Below, piece after piece: positions 1 through 7,558 of a DNA stretch of 21,649 nt. The notes under the pieces were generated by a model. The model did no database searches. It was not told where the DNA came from and saw only the letters and a program-made list of their open reading frames with translations. Numbering within the stretch: position 1 is the first letter of the stretch; each line of letters begins with the position of its first letter. The stretch comes from JAUXLW01 sp964195005. GTDB taxonomy: Bacteria; Actinomycetota; Acidimicrobiia; Spongiisociales; SHLN01. The position numbers and the translations under genes were made by a program. The DNA lies in contig CAXMOO010000006.1 of the NCBI GenBank assembly GCA_964195005.1, positions 1-21,649 on the forward strand. Direction: 5' to 3'.

Positions 1-3000
1 CGGGGGCGGCGATTACTGGGGCGGGTGATTTCACCTGGACTCCTTCTGAGGCGCAGGGTGCGGGGGTTTACACCTTTGATGTGGTGGTGACTGACGACGG
101 GACCGGGCTCCTGTCCGATTCGGAAACCATCGACGTCACAGTCAACGAGGTGAACGTGGCTCCGGTGTTGGATCCGATTGGTGATGTGACGATTGATGAG
201 TTGACTCTGTTGTCGTTCAGTGCCGGTGCCACGGACGTCGATGACCCGGCCAACGGGCTGTTGTGGTTGATGGCGTCGGGCCCGTCGGGGGCAGCCATTA
301 CACCAGCGGGAACGTTCACCTGGACACCCTCCGAGGCGCAAGGGCCCGGGACCTATGGGGTGACGTTGCGGGTGACCGACGATGGGACCCCCAACCTGTG
401 GGACGAGGAGTCGTTCACCGTGACCGTCAATGACGTCAACTCAGCCCCCGTCCCGGATCCGATCGCCGACACAACGATCAACGAGCTGGCTCTTTACTCG
501 TTCGTGGCGACGGCGACTGATAGCGACCAGCCCGCAAATGCCTTGAGCTGGACGATGGTCTCGGGCCCACCCGGCGCGTCGGTCGGTCCCGGCGGTGTCT
601 TCTCATGGACTCCCTCCGAAGTGCAGGGTCCTGGTGTTTATCCAATCGTGATCCGGGTCACCGACGACGGGACACCTTTCCTCTCAACCGAAGTGGCCTT
701 CACGCTGACGGTGAACGAGGTCAACGGCAACCCGCCAATCGCTAATCCTGACGGCCCCTTCAGTACCCCCGAGGGCTGGTTTGTCTCGATTCTGGCGCCG
801 GGCGTCCTCGCCAACGACACCGACGCCGATGTGCCGGCCGACACTCTGACGGCGGCGCTGGTCACGCCGCCGGCGTTTGCTGCCGCGTTCTCCCTCAATC
901 CTGATGGCTCGTTCCTCTACCTACATGACGGCTCTGAAGACCTGGCGGACTCCTTCGTCTATGAAGTGTTCGACGGGATTAACACCTCGGCGCCTCCGGC
1001 CGTTGTCACGATCACGATGACCCCGATCAATGACCAGACCCCCATCGCCGTAGACGATTCGTACACCGTGCCGGTAGAAGGCGACATATTTACTGCCCTG
1101 GCTGCCGCCGGGGTGCTCAGCAACGACACCGATGCCGATATGCCGGGCGACAGCCTTTCGGCGGCCGTAGTGGCAGATGTCTCCTACGGCACTCTGACGT
1201 TGAACCCGGATGGTTCGTTCACCTACACCCATGACGGCAGCGAGAACCATCTCGATGCATTCACATACGAGGTGTTCGATGGACTCAATACCTCTGCGGT
1301 GGCGACGGTGGCCATCAATATCAATGCCACTAACGACAAACCGCCCGTCGCCGTTGATGACGCTTACGGTGGCGTCGCTGAAGGGGGTGACCTCATAGTC
1401 CCGGCGCTTACAGGAGTGCTCGCCAACGACACCGACGCCGACATTCCCGCCGACACCCTTAACGTCGTTCCCGGGGCGTCGCCGTTGTTCGGAGCCCTCG
1501 CGCTCAATCCTGACGGGTCCTTCTCATACACCCACAATGGGTCCGAAAACCACGCAGATAGCTTCACCTACACAGTTTCTGATGGGACCTGGGTCTCCGC
1601 CCCGGCCACTGTGAGCCTGACTGTCACCCCGGTCAACGATCCTCCCGCCTTGCTCCCGGCGGCTGTGAGCATCAACGAGGACCTTGCGGCGGGATCCACC
1701 GTCGCCAACATGGTGGGAAGCGACCCGGACGGCGACGCGCTGATGTTCTATTTCGCCTTCCCGGACGCGACGTTCACTATCGATTCTGGTACCGGGCAGG
1801 TTTCACTGGCAGCCGGGGTGGACTACGAGCTGACCTCCTCTTACTTGCTCACGGTGGTCGTGGAGGATCCGTCCGGCGAGTCTGCGTCGGCGCTGTTGGT
1901 GGTTTCTATCGTCGACGTCGACGAACCCCCGATTGTCACCGCCGCGGTCTATCCAGCCGTGGACGACATGCCCGTCGGCACATCGCTTGGTGTGGTGCCG
2001 GCTTTTGACCCCGAAGGATTGGCCGTCACGCTCGTGATCGTCGACGGAGATCCCGACGGCACCTTCGTCATTGACCCGATCACCAAACAGATCGCTCTTG
2101 CCCAGCTTCTTGATGCGGCGACCACCCCCAGCTACACGTTGACGGTCGAGGCCAGTGATCCGGGCGGAAACACGGCGACTCTCATCCTGGTTGTTCTCGT
2201 ATCTCCCGGAGCGGACTTGCCCGATCTCAACCTTTCACCGCTCGCGATCGCGGACGCTGTGGAGCTGGATGAAGACACCAGCGCCTTCGTTTTGCCGCTC
2301 AGCAACGACAGTGATCCTGACGGTGACGGGCTAATAGTGATCTCGATCACATCACCGCAGCACGGGACGCTCCGCCATAACGGAGACTTCAGCTACACCT
2401 ACTTCCCCGACCGCAACTGGTTCGGTGCCGAGACCGTCACTTATGCCGTTGGTGACGGCCGGGGCGGGACGAACGGCGCCACGATCCTCTTCACGGTGGC
2501 CGAGGTCAACGATCCACCGCTGACGCCGAACTTGAGTATCGGGCTCGAATTCACCGACGTCATAACCATTCCGATCCTCAGCGGAATAGTCGACCCCGAC
2601 GGTGATCCGATAACAATCACCCTCAACCAGGCCGGAAACGGGGTCGTTTGGATGAGCGGCGGAGACGTCAGTTACGATCCGATTGAAGGCTTCAACGGTA
2701 CCGACTCCTTCCTCTACACCGCCACCGACGGGCGGGGAGGTTCTAGCAGCGGGTTGGTCACCATTCGAGTGACCCAGTTGGACGGTGCTCTGATCTCCGT
2801 CGACTTCGTGAGCGCCGAACCGGTTCCCGCCATAGGCCCGGAGGGGGGCGGCTCGTCGTTCTTTGTTGACAACATGCGATTGCTCATAGGATCGGTCACG
2901 GAAACGGCCGGCCTTTTGGGCCTTCCCCTGCTGGCCGTGGCGGCCGCCTTTGCGGTGTCGACATTCCTCGGCCTGGGGCGAAATTTTCTGATCGGCCGGG

Positions 3001-3710
3001 GGCCCGTCTTTCTCCCGCTCGAGCATCCTGCCGTCTATGGGGTGGTTTTCATCGCCGAGGACCATTTCCTCACAGCCCTGGACGGTCCCAGTGAAGAACA
3101 TCCCATGGTCTATCGTTTTGGTGCTGCTGAAACCGGGATTCGGTCAACCGGACGAAGCGCCCAGCGAGGAGCAGCCCTGTGGCTCGAAGTCGAGACCCCC
3201 GACGGCGACGCCTGGGTCGAGGGCAGGTTCTTGACCAGGATGATCTCCCCCGGACGGTTCGCGGATGACCCACAGCTCAATGAGTGGGCATTCCGGATGA
3301 ACCAGACGGTGGCGGAGCGCGGGAATCTCGACCAGCTTGTGTCCGACCGGGGGTTGCATGTGAGCTACTACGCCCCGCCCAAGCATTTCAGTGGAGACGA
3401 GCTGCAGGAGCTTCTCGTCGACGAGGCCTCTTGGGGATGGTGGGATCCCAATAGCTCGAGCCCCAGTGTGCGGGGTAGTTTCCTAGCGATGGTCGCCGAT
3501 CCGCTGCGTCAGTCGATGACCACCCTCACGGCCCGGCCCGGCGCCGAGGCATTGGCTGATGTTCCCCTGGAACTCGTTAACTTCTCCAACCTGACCTACG
3601 CAGAATACGGGGCATTGGGTTGGCGCCTGTTCTTCGAGTACGACGCCCAAGACCGCACGCACCTGGTAGCCATCTGGCGAGAAGGCGCCGTCAACCAGGC
3701 GGCAGTCTGA
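1..3710 (+). CDS. Giant cadherin/Ig-like repeat surface protein, 5' partial
   Basis: The reading frame is open from base 3 to the stop at 3710, and the first 78 bases already encode repeat sequence, so the true start lies upstream. Three Ig/cadherin-like units carry a TWTPSE(A/V)QGPG signature; its Trp codons at 36, 321 and 606 are spaced exactly 285 nt (95 residues). Three VCBS/Cadherin_5-like units follow with (A/S)NDTDAD at about 813, 1122 and 1425 and LNPDGSF-Y-H-(D/N)GSE downstream. Two cadherin-type units (about 1640-2220) and two more Cadherin_5-like units (about 2230-2775) complete the ectodomain. The many D-x-D-G-D turns are typical Ca2+-binding positions. One hydrophobic segment lies at about 2905-2980, followed by Arg-rich GRNFLIGRG. 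The last ~240 residues include an SH3-like stretch (WLEVETPDGDAWVEGRFLT). Family knowledge suggests a surface adhesion or matrix protein; binding partners are unknown. Any signal peptide is outside the window. Confidence 0.9.
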   Translation, partial: GAAITGAGDFTWTPSEAQGAGVYTFDVVVTDDGTGLLSDSETIDVTVNEVNVAPVLDPIGDVTIDELTLLSFSAGATDVDDPANGLLWLMASGPSGAAITPAGTFTWTPSEAQGPGTYGVTLRVTDDGTPNLWDEESFTVTVNDVNSAPVPDPIADTTINELALYSFVATATDSDQPANALSWTMVSGPPGASVGPGGVFSWTPSEVQGPGVYPIVIRVTDDGTPFLSTEVAFTLTVNEVNGNPPIANPDGPFSTPEGWFVSILAPGVLANDTDADVPADTLTAALVTPPAFAAAFSLNPDGSFLYLHDGSEDLADSFVYEVFDGINTSAPPAVVTITMTPINDQTPIAVDDSYTVPVEGDIFTALAAAGVLSNDTDADMPGDSLSAAVVADVSYGTLTLNPDGSFTYTHDGSENHLDAFTYEVFDGLNTSAVATVAININATNDKPPVAVDDAYGGVAEGGDLIVPALTGVLANDTDADIPADTLNVVPGASPLFGALALNPDGSFSYTHNGSENHADSFTYTVSDGTWVSAPATVSLTVTPVNDPPALLPAAVSINEDLAAGSTVANMVGSDPDGDALMFYFAFPDATFTIDSGTGQVSLAAGVDYELTSSYLLTVVVEDPSGESASALLVVSIVDVDEPPIVTAAVYPAVDDMPVGTSLGVVPAFDPEGLAVTLVIVDGDPDGTFVIDPITKQIALAQLLDAATTPSYTLTVEASDPGGNTATLILVVLVSPGADLPDLNLSPLAIADAVELDEDTSAFVLPLSNDSDPDGDGLIVISITSPQHGTLRHNGDFSYTYFPDRNWFGAETVTYAVGDGRGGTNGATILFTVAEVNDPPLTPNLSIGLEFTDVITIPILSGIVDPDGDPITITLNQAGNGVVWMSGGDVSYDPIEGFNGTDSFLYTATDGRGGSSSGLVTIRVTQLDGALISVDFVSAEPVPAIGPEGGGSSFFVDNMRLLIGSVTETAGLLGLPLLAVAAAFAVSTFLGLGRNFLIGRGPVFLPLEHPAVYGVVFIAEDHFLTALDGPSEEHPMVYRFGAAETGIRSTGRSAQRGAALWLEVETPDGDAWVEGRFLTRMISPGRFADDPQLNEWAFRMNQTVAERGNLDQLVSDRGLHVSYYAPPKHFSGDELQELLVDEASWGWWDPNSSSPSVRGSFLAMVADPLRQSMTTLTARPGAEALADVPLELVNFSNLTYAEYGALGWRLFFEYDAQDRTHLVAIWREGAVNQAAV

Positions 3711-3749
3711 TTCCTCAACCCGGCGTTCGAGCCGGCCGATGTATGAGCC

Positions 3750-4028
3750 ATGACCGTGGGAATCATGTGCCACATGACCGAATGCGCGGAGCGACGACTA
3801 CGCGGATTCCTGTTTTGCTGGTCACACCAGCTCGAGATCGACTTCCTGGACGAAGCTACCTTTGCCCCCCCGGACAAGCCGGAGTCTCAGGACTTCGTAT
3901 GGATGTGCCAGCACGGCTCCATCATGGGTGACTGCTTCCTTTCGTCGGGTAACGAGTTTCCCGGCCTCAGCCGCAGCCAGTGGGAAATCCGTGCTGAGAT
4001 GAGCGGAGTCACCCTCAACCTCAACTGA
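3750..4028 (+). CDS. Small Cys/His protein, paralogue of the 8540-8863 protein
   Basis: This 92-residue protein matches no family I can name. It has an N-terminal C7-x4-C12-x10-C23-x2-H26 arrangement that looks like a zinc-binding knuckle, an acidic variable middle, and a C-terminal motif C53-x-H55-x4-G60-D61-C62, then E69-F70-x-G72, R75-x2-W78-E79-x-R81-A82 and a final Leu-Asn. The 107-residue protein at 8540-8863 has the same residues with the same C-to-C spacing (9) in the C-terminal half, so the two are paralogues. ATG 3750 is chosen because it places the first Cys at residue 7, as in the paralogue; ATG 3765 behind GGGA is possible. It begins 39 bp after the large surface protein. A CCGGC/GCCGG hairpin (3720-3735) lies in the gap but lacks a T run. 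Zinc binding is inferred from residues only. Confidence 0.8.
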   Translation: MTVGIMCHMTECAERRLRGFLFCWSHQLEIDFLDEATFAPPDKPESQDFVWMCQHGSIMGDCFLSSGNEFPGLSRSQWEIRAEMSGVTLNLN

Positions 4029-4060
4029 GTGCCCCGGTTCGATGTGACATACACGGGGCC

Positions 4061-4066
4061 TAGCCT
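4061..4066 (+). promoter_or_regulatory. -10 element TAGCCT of a leaderless promoter
   Basis: TAGCCT fits the actinobacterial TANNNT -10 motif and lies exactly 6 nt before ATG 4073, so transcription would start at or next to the start codon. No Shine-Dalgarno precedes the ATG. The same arrangement occurs at six other starts in the window. A GCCCCG (4031-4036) / CGGGGC (4054-4059) inverted repeat with a 17-nt spacer lies just upstream. Confidence 0.6.
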
Positions 4067-4072
4067 GGGCGA

Positions 4073-4471
4073 ATGCAGATCTTGTCGGCTTTGTTCGTGG
4101 ACGGCTTCGATTTCAGGCAAGTAGAGGGCCCCTCAACCCGGATCGATCTCACGGGGGTTTACTTCTCAACAACGGTCGCGTCGTTCCCCGCCACCCTCGA
4201 ACCGCACCTCATCGTGCTGATCAGGTGCGATGCCGGAGAGCAAGGCACTGACGCGCTCGAAGTCGTGTTCCGGCGGGGAGGGGAGGAGGTTGCCCGCAGC
4301 CGTCAGCCGGTAATGATCGAACCGGGGAAGTTCGGTTATCAGCTGGTGCGAGGGGAGATCGACTTCGAGGCAACAGGCACCGTCGAAGCACATTGCCGGC
4401 TGGAGGGGAGGTCAGACGAAGCGATAATTGTGCCCCTAACCGTCCTGCCGCCCGTGCAAGTAGGGGAGTGA
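4073..4471 (+). CDS. Hypothetical protein, probably beta-rich
   Basis: This 132-residue protein has no signal peptide and no membrane segment. Alternating hydrophobic strands and turns (GVYFSTTVASFPATLEPHL, then LEVVFRRGGEEVARS, then GTVEAHCRLEG) suggest a small beta-sandwich. It loosely recalls the DUF6941-type proteins of actinobacteria in its order of strands, but I would not assign it there without a profile search. The start at ATG 4073 is supported by TAGCCT 6 nt upstream. It converges on the carbinolamine dehydratase gene, whose stop is 10 bp away, with no obvious terminator between them. It may be a stand-alone transcript. Function unknown. Confidence 0.75.
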   Translation: MQILSALFVDGFDFRQVEGPSTRIDLTGVYFSTTVASFPATLEPHLIVLIRCDAGEQGTDALEVVFRRGGEEVARSRQPVMIEPGKFGYQLVRGEIDFEATGTVEAHCRLEGRSDEAIIVPLTVLPPVQVGE

Positions 4472-4481
4472 AGGGACCCTC

Positions 4482-4757
4482 CTAGACGATTGCCTCGATC
4501 GCGCTTGCCAGGTCGGTGTCCTTCCTGGTCAGGGCGCCCTCTTCGTGTGTGCTGAGCGTCAGCGTGACTCGATTCCACCGAATGTCGATGTCCGGATGAT
4601 GATCGGCCGCTTCGGCATGAAACGCCAGGCGGACTACGAAAGCAATCGACTCGGTGAAGTTCCCGAATTGAAACGTTTTGGTTATGGATTCTCCCGTAAG
4701 TTCCCAGCCCGGGTAACTGGCCAAGAACTCTTGTCTCTCCTGGTCGCTCGATTTCAC
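4482..4757 (-). CDS. phhB: Pterin-4a-carbinolamine dehydratase
   Basis: This 91-residue cytosolic enzyme dehydrates 4a-hydroxytetrahydropterin to quinonoid dihydropterin, recycling the pterin cofactor of aromatic amino acid hydroxylases. The family signature is clear: F-x-F-x-x-F at 29-34, HAEAADHHPDI around residues 47-57 (H53, H54), L-x-TH (H71) and LTRKD (D80). H53, H54 and H71 correspond to the three active-site histidines of the family. Length is normal for PCD. The start is GTG 4757, with TACGCT 6 nt upstream, as at other leaderless starts here. No phenylalanine hydroxylase gene is nearby, so its partner is encoded elsewhere or it acts in another pterin pathway, such as molybdopterin metabolism. 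Confidence 0.93.
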   Translation of the reverse strand: MKSSDQERQEFLASYPGWELTGESITKTFQFGNFTESIAFVVRLAFHAEAADHHPDIDIRWNRVTLTLSTHEEGALTRKDTDLASAIEAIV

Positions 4758-4763
4758 GCACCG

Positions 4764-4769
4764 AGCGTA
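4764..4769 (-). promoter_or_regulatory. -10 element TACGCT of a leaderless promoter
   Basis: Read on the minus strand, TACGCT lies exactly 6 nt before GTG 4757 of the carbinolamine dehydratase gene. It fits TANNNT and supports the GTG as the true start. Confidence 0.55.
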
Positions 4770-4971
4770 TCAAGAAAATCGCCCCGGGGCCGATCTACGG
4801 CGAGAGGAAGGAAGGGGACGAGGGTGGCCGCAGCGAGTATGCGAAGACTCTGGTCCGATCGGAGGGAGGCGCAAGCCTCGCCGAGCACGTGCTGTGCTCC
4901 TTACCCCGTGAGGATGACGGTCCAGAATCTCGGCGGTCCATAGCCCGGTTGCTTCCCGCATGAAGGGCTTG

Positions 4972-5002
4972 GAGTCCGGGTGCCCGCGTGGCACCCGGAC
5001 TC
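4972..5002. repeat. Perfect 13-bp inverted repeat, 5-nt loop
   Basis: Left arm GAGTCCGGGTGCC (4972-4984) and right arm GGCACCCGGACTC (4990-5002) are exact reverse complements around CGCGT. No T run follows on either strand, and both neighbouring genes point away from it, so it does not serve as the terminator of either. It ends 33 bp before a TAGAGT -10 candidate for the lipoprotein gene, a position suited to an operator. Confidence 0.8.
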
Positions 5003-5062
5003 TGGAAATCCCCCAGGGCGACCACGGTGCTGCCGTAGAGTACGAACGAGTCCGTAAAAGTA

Positions 5063-6148
5063 ATGCGAAAACTCCTCGTCCTCATCCTCATCTTGTCAGC
5101 GTGCTCGGGCAGTGGCTCTGAGGGGCCGCTCCTGACATTCGCCGATCTGGACAGTCCACCGACAACAGTGGACGTCACCCCGGGCTCGAGCACGTCCACA
5201 ACCGCCCTCTCGGTGCCTGCTACGACAACTACCTCGGCGACGTTGCTGGTGGTCGATGTGCCGGCTCCAGTAACGATTTTGGGCCCAGACCACTGGTCGG
5301 TCCTCGAAGGCCGAGGCGTTCCGGTACGGATCGTCGACGAGCGGGTGGGGGTGGCCTTCGACGATTTACTGGGCGGCTTCCTGTTCCAGTTCTCCGGAGC
5401 TGGTGAGGATGTGACGGCCGATCAACGCGTGTTCTGGTCGCGACCGTCGAGTCCCGATGCCCAAGCTTTTCTTGATGTCCTGGACGACGACTCGGCTCTG
5501 AGGCTGTGGGGGGTTGAGCAGATCGATGGCAGGCCCCAGGCGATCTTCACGGTTATTCACAATTTCAGCGATCCTGACACCCGGCGCGAGGACCTGGTGT
5601 TGTATGACTTCGAAATTGGGGACCGCGTCTTGGCGACCGTCGGCGGGTGGGAGTCGGGGCCTGTCGTTATCGACTTCGGTGGTGGGAGGTTCGTCATCGA
5701 ACGAAGTGATGATGCGCTTAACTCCTTCGAGTTCCGGGATTCTGCGGGGCAAGTGATCGAGTTGGCCTCCAATCCCCATCCCGGGTGCTTTGACGACGCC
5801 ACTTGTCCGACTAATCCGGCGCTCGACCCCAGCGGAGGTTTGCTGATGTATTTGCAACGATCTCCGCTAGGTGACGGGGATCTGCTGGCGGTCGAGTTGG
5901 TGGTGCGCGATATTGATTTGGGCGAGGAAATAGCGAGGATTACGCTGCCCGCCGACCCTTCAGGTGAGATAGTGCTGGACTTCGACGGAAGCGTGGCCCT
6001 CGTCAACCGACTGACACCTGAGGGTTACCGGGCCGTCGTCGTCGATGTCGGGGCCGGGACCCTTGGAGACTTCGGCCTGGAAGGCGTGGTGCGGTTCTTA
6101 CGATCAGAGCTCGATATCGATGGGCCTGTGGAGGTGCTCAGGCGCTGA
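5063..6148 (+). CDS. Predicted lipoprotein, beta-rich, unknown function
   Basis: This 361-residue protein begins with a short lipoprotein signal peptide, MRKLLVLILILSAC; Cys14 in the L-S-A-C lipobox is the expected acylation site. A low-complexity Thr/Ser/Pro linker of about 60 residues follows. The rest consists of repeated beta-hairpin units (for example DLVLYDFEIGDRVLATVGGW and LAVELVVRDIDLGEEIARI) that look like blades of a beta-propeller. Two Cys (GCFDDATC) may form a disulphide, consistent with an extracytoplasmic location. ATG 5063 is chosen because it gives the complete signal peptide; no Shine-Dalgarno is seen. A strong inverted repeat lies 60 bp upstream. It faces the HU gene across a hairpin terminator. 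No specific function can be assigned. Confidence 0.85.
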   Translation: MRKLLVLILILSACSGSGSEGPLLTFADLDSPPTTVDVTPGSSTSTTALSVPATTTTSATLLVVDVPAPVTILGPDHWSVLEGRGVPVRIVDERVGVAFDDLLGGFLFQFSGAGEDVTADQRVFWSRPSSPDAQAFLDVLDDDSALRLWGVEQIDGRPQAIFTVIHNFSDPDTRREDLVLYDFEIGDRVLATVGGWESGPVVIDFGGGRFVIERSDDALNSFEFRDSAGQVIELASNPHPGCFDDATCPTNPALDPSGGLLMYLQRSPLGDGDLLAVELVVRDIDLGEEIARITLPADPSGEIVLDFDGSVALVNRLTPEGYRAVVVDVGAGTLGDFGLEGVVRFLRSELDIDGPVEVLRR

Positions 6149-6162
6149 CTCGATTGGGCATG

Positions 6163-6190
6163 AAAAAACCCCGCCGCAGCGGGGCCTTTC
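6163..6190. terminator. Shared terminator between lipoprotein and HU genes
   Basis: CCCCGC (6169-6174) pairs with GCGGGG (6179-6184) around CGCA. Six A residues (6163-6168) give a T6 tail on the minus strand, so it is a good intrinsic terminator for the HU gene; a shorter pyrimidine tail (CCTTTCC) on the plus strand may also stop lipoprotein transcripts. Confidence 0.85.
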
Positions 6191-6208
6191 CATGTCATGG
6201 GTAGTTCG

Positions 6209-6502
6209 TTACTGAGCAATCCGGTCTTTCAGGCCTTTGGATGCCTTGAAAGCAGGATAATTCTTAGCTGCAATTTGGATGACTGCGCCGGTAGCAGGAT
6301 TGCGGCCCTGGCGAGCAGCGCGATACCTGGTGTCAAACTTGCCGAACCCGGCAATGGAGACTTCCCCGCCAGCGTCCAACTCGACGGCGATAATGCCGCG
6401 GCCAGGATCGGTGTCGAAGATCGCATCGACGACCTCGGCGGCCTTCTGCTGGGTTATGTCTGTTTTCCCAGCGAGCCTCTTCGCCATTTCCGTCTTGTTC
6501 AT
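6209..6502 (-). CDS. hup: HU-family nucleoid-associated DNA-binding protein
   Basis: This 97-residue histone-like protein binds and bends DNA as a dimer and compacts the nucleoid. The start MNKTEMAKRLAGKTDI is typical of HU, followed by QQKAAEVVDAIF, the GGEVSIAGFGKF segment, the DNA-binding arm with GRNPATG, and the C-terminal helix FKASKGLKDRI. An upstream in-frame ATG at 6571 would add 23 residues, but the internal ATG 6502 has a strong GGAAGGA ribosome binding site (6512-6518, 9-nt spacer) and gives the usual family length. It lacks the long Lys/Ala-rich tail of mycobacterial HupB. TAAGGT (6577-6582, minus strand) could be its -10, leaving a ~68-nt leader that contains an 8-bp inverted repeat. 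Confidence 0.95.
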   Translation of the reverse strand: MNKTEMAKRLAGKTDITQQKAAEVVDAIFDTDPGRGIIAVELDAGGEVSIAGFGKFDTRYRAARQGRNPATGAVIQIAAKNYPAFKASKGLKDRIAQ

Positions 6503-6511
6503 ATAGCTAGG

Positions 6512-6518
6512 TCCTTCC
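6512..6518 (-). promoter_or_regulatory. Ribosome binding site deciding the HU start
   Basis: The minus strand reads GGAAGGA 9 nt before ATG 6502. It is one of only two strong Shine-Dalgarno sites in the window; the other precedes the aquaporin gene. It rules against the longer frame beginning at 6571. Confidence 0.85.
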
Positions 6519-6536
6519 ACCTCGACTATGCCCTTC

Positions 6537-6559
6537 GGAGCTTCAGTATTCGAAGCTCC
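6537..6559. repeat. 8-bp inverted repeat in the HU leader
   Basis: GGAGCTTC (6537-6544) and GAAGCTCC (6552-6559) are perfect complements around 7 nt. The repeat lies 35-57 nt before the HU start, between the ribosome binding site and the putative -10 at 6577-6582. It could be an operator or a leader hairpin controlling HU synthesis. Confidence 0.6.
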
Positions 6560-6589
6560 CGCCCTTTTCACGGGGAACCTTAACCCTTT

Positions 6590-6635
6590 AGCCCGGTAAA
6601 TCCAGTAAATCCGGGCTTTTTGCCGGTTTTCCGGC
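6590..6635 (+). terminator. Tandem hairpins between glycosylase and HU genes
   Basis: AGCCCGG (6590-6596) pairs with CCGGGCT (6611-6617), and T6617-T6621 follow, giving a terminator-like shape on the plus strand. The loop contains a direct repeat GTAAATCC (6596-6603 and 6605-6612). A second hairpin, GCCGG-TTTT-CCGGC, occupies 6622-6635. Both flanking genes are on the minus strand, so the plus-strand polarity is unexpected; on the minus strand the hairpins follow the glycosylase stop without a T run. Confidence 0.45.
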
Positions 6636-6655
6636 TGCCGGGGTCGACCACCCTC

Positions 6656-7552
6656 CTAGAACTCGGCGAAGGATCTGACGGGGGAGCGGGGACCGTATTT
6701 GGGCGCGCCGAGCCCGGACAGTTTCAAAATCATCGTCGCCCGGCGGCGGTGAGGACGGTAGGGCTCGAGCAGTTCGAGCATCCGCTTATCGTCGGCGCGT
6801 GCCTCTCCGGCCAGGGCCCAGGCGACCGTATTGGGGAGGTGGTAGTCGCCCAGGGCAACGGTGTCGGCATCGCCCAGGGCTTCGCCTATCACCAGGGCCG
6901 TCGTCCAGGGTCCGATACCCCGAAGCGACTGCAAGCGGGCTCCGGCTTCCGAGCTTGTCAATTGCGAGATCTCTTCGAGGCGCTTAGCCCGTTTGCTCAC
7001 CTCGATGATCAGTTGCGCCTTGTTTCGGGCTATCCCGAGGGGGTGCAGGTCTTCGTACCTCAGAGCGGCGAGACGCTCCGGCGACGGCTGAAGCATTAAG
7101 CCTTCAGGCCCAGGGGCACGCTCTCCGTACGTCTCGAGAATGCGCCGCTCGGCTCGATGAGCTTCCTTCACCGTGACTACCTGACCGAGGATCACCGGTA
7201 TCAGCGCGGCGTGGACTTGCTCGGTGCGAGCCATCCGCAGTCCTCTAAACCTCGGCTTCAACTCACGCATGAGCCGGTGGTGGACTGGAAAGGCATCGGG
7301 ATCATCTCTGGCGCCGAGGAGATCGGGAGCCTGCTCGAGCGCCCAATCTGAGCCGGGCCCCCAGGCAGTGGCTTCAATTTCTGCTTCCCGCACCACGAGG
7401 TGCATAGTGGCGGGCCCGTCGGGAGTGTGGCTGGCCCGCCATGTCTCAGTGGTGGATGCTGGCCGGGTGGGATGTCCGGTTCCTCCGTTGAGGTAGCCCA
7501 GGGTCAATCGCAGGTCGGGCGGAGGGTGCAGTTGGAAGGAGCGGCTCGGCAC
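6656..7552 (-). CDS. AlkA-like DNA-3-methyladenine glycosylase (HhH-GPD superfamily)
   Basis: This 298-residue base-excision repair enzyme should remove alkylated bases from DNA. The N-terminal ~95 residues are a beta-rich AlkA_N-like region. The helical core contains ILGQVVTVKEAHRAERRI (121-138), the helix-hairpin-helix LQSLRGIGPWTTALV (207-221) and the catalytic Asp in LGDYHLPN (D236). The order and spacing match the DNA-3-methyladenine glycosylase II family, although the usual QQ of the active-site helix is GQ here. The start is GTG 7552; TACGAT lies exactly 6 nt upstream on the minus strand, and no other start codon exists in frame between them. It is divergent from the PqqB-like gene, with 65 bp between the starts. 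No Ada-type regulator is nearby. Confidence 0.9.
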   Translation of the reverse strand: MPSRSFQLHPPPDLRLTLGYLNGGTGHPTRPASTTETWRASHTPDGPATMHLVVREAEIEATAWGPGSDWALEQAPDLLGARDDPDAFPVHHRLMRELKPRFRGLRMARTEQVHAALIPVILGQVVTVKEAHRAERRILETYGERAPGPEGLMLQPSPERLAALRYEDLHPLGIARNKAQLIIEVSKRAKRLEEISQLTSSEAGARLQSLRGIGPWTTALVIGEALGDADTVALGDYHLPNTVAWALAGEARADDKRMLELLEPYRPHRRRATMILKLSGLGAPKYGPRSPVRSFAEF

Positions 7553-7558
7553 CGGCCG

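Larger units (their letters stand above)
4758..5062. other. Divergent intergenic region of 305 bp with several hairpins
   Basis: No credible gene is seen on either strand between the divergent dehydratase and lipoprotein starts. The region holds a GAGGC-GCAA-GCCTC hairpin with a GNRA-type loop, a GAGCAC-GTGCT-GTGCTC hairpin (both about 4866-4900), a perfect 13-bp inverted repeat (4972-5002) and a possible -10 TAGAGT at 5036-5041 for the lipoprotein. The series of stems could be a structured RNA or an operator cluster. It matches no riboswitch, RNase P, SRP or 6S consensus I know. Confidence 0.5.

Noticed and set aside
1..1650. Tandem repeats considered as a CRISPR or satellite array
   Set aside because: The repeats are in-frame protein domains of 95-103 residues, not short direct repeats with unique spacers. 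No CRISPR array is present in the window.
2352..3101. A 249-codon open frame on the minus strand inside the large surface-protein gene
   Set aside because: The plus-strand frame encodes clear repeat domains and a membrane segment over the same bases. The antisense product has no recognisable domain, and long antisense frames are common in G+C-rich coding DNA.
4031..4059. GCCCCG...CGGGGC inverted repeat as a terminator of the first Cys/His gene
   Set aside because: The loop is 17 nt and no T run follows; it lies in the promoter of the next gene and may be an operator or chance.
6229..6583. Other frames overlapping the HU gene on both strands
   Set aside because: HU homology is unambiguous in one frame with a strong ribosome binding site; the others are shadows.
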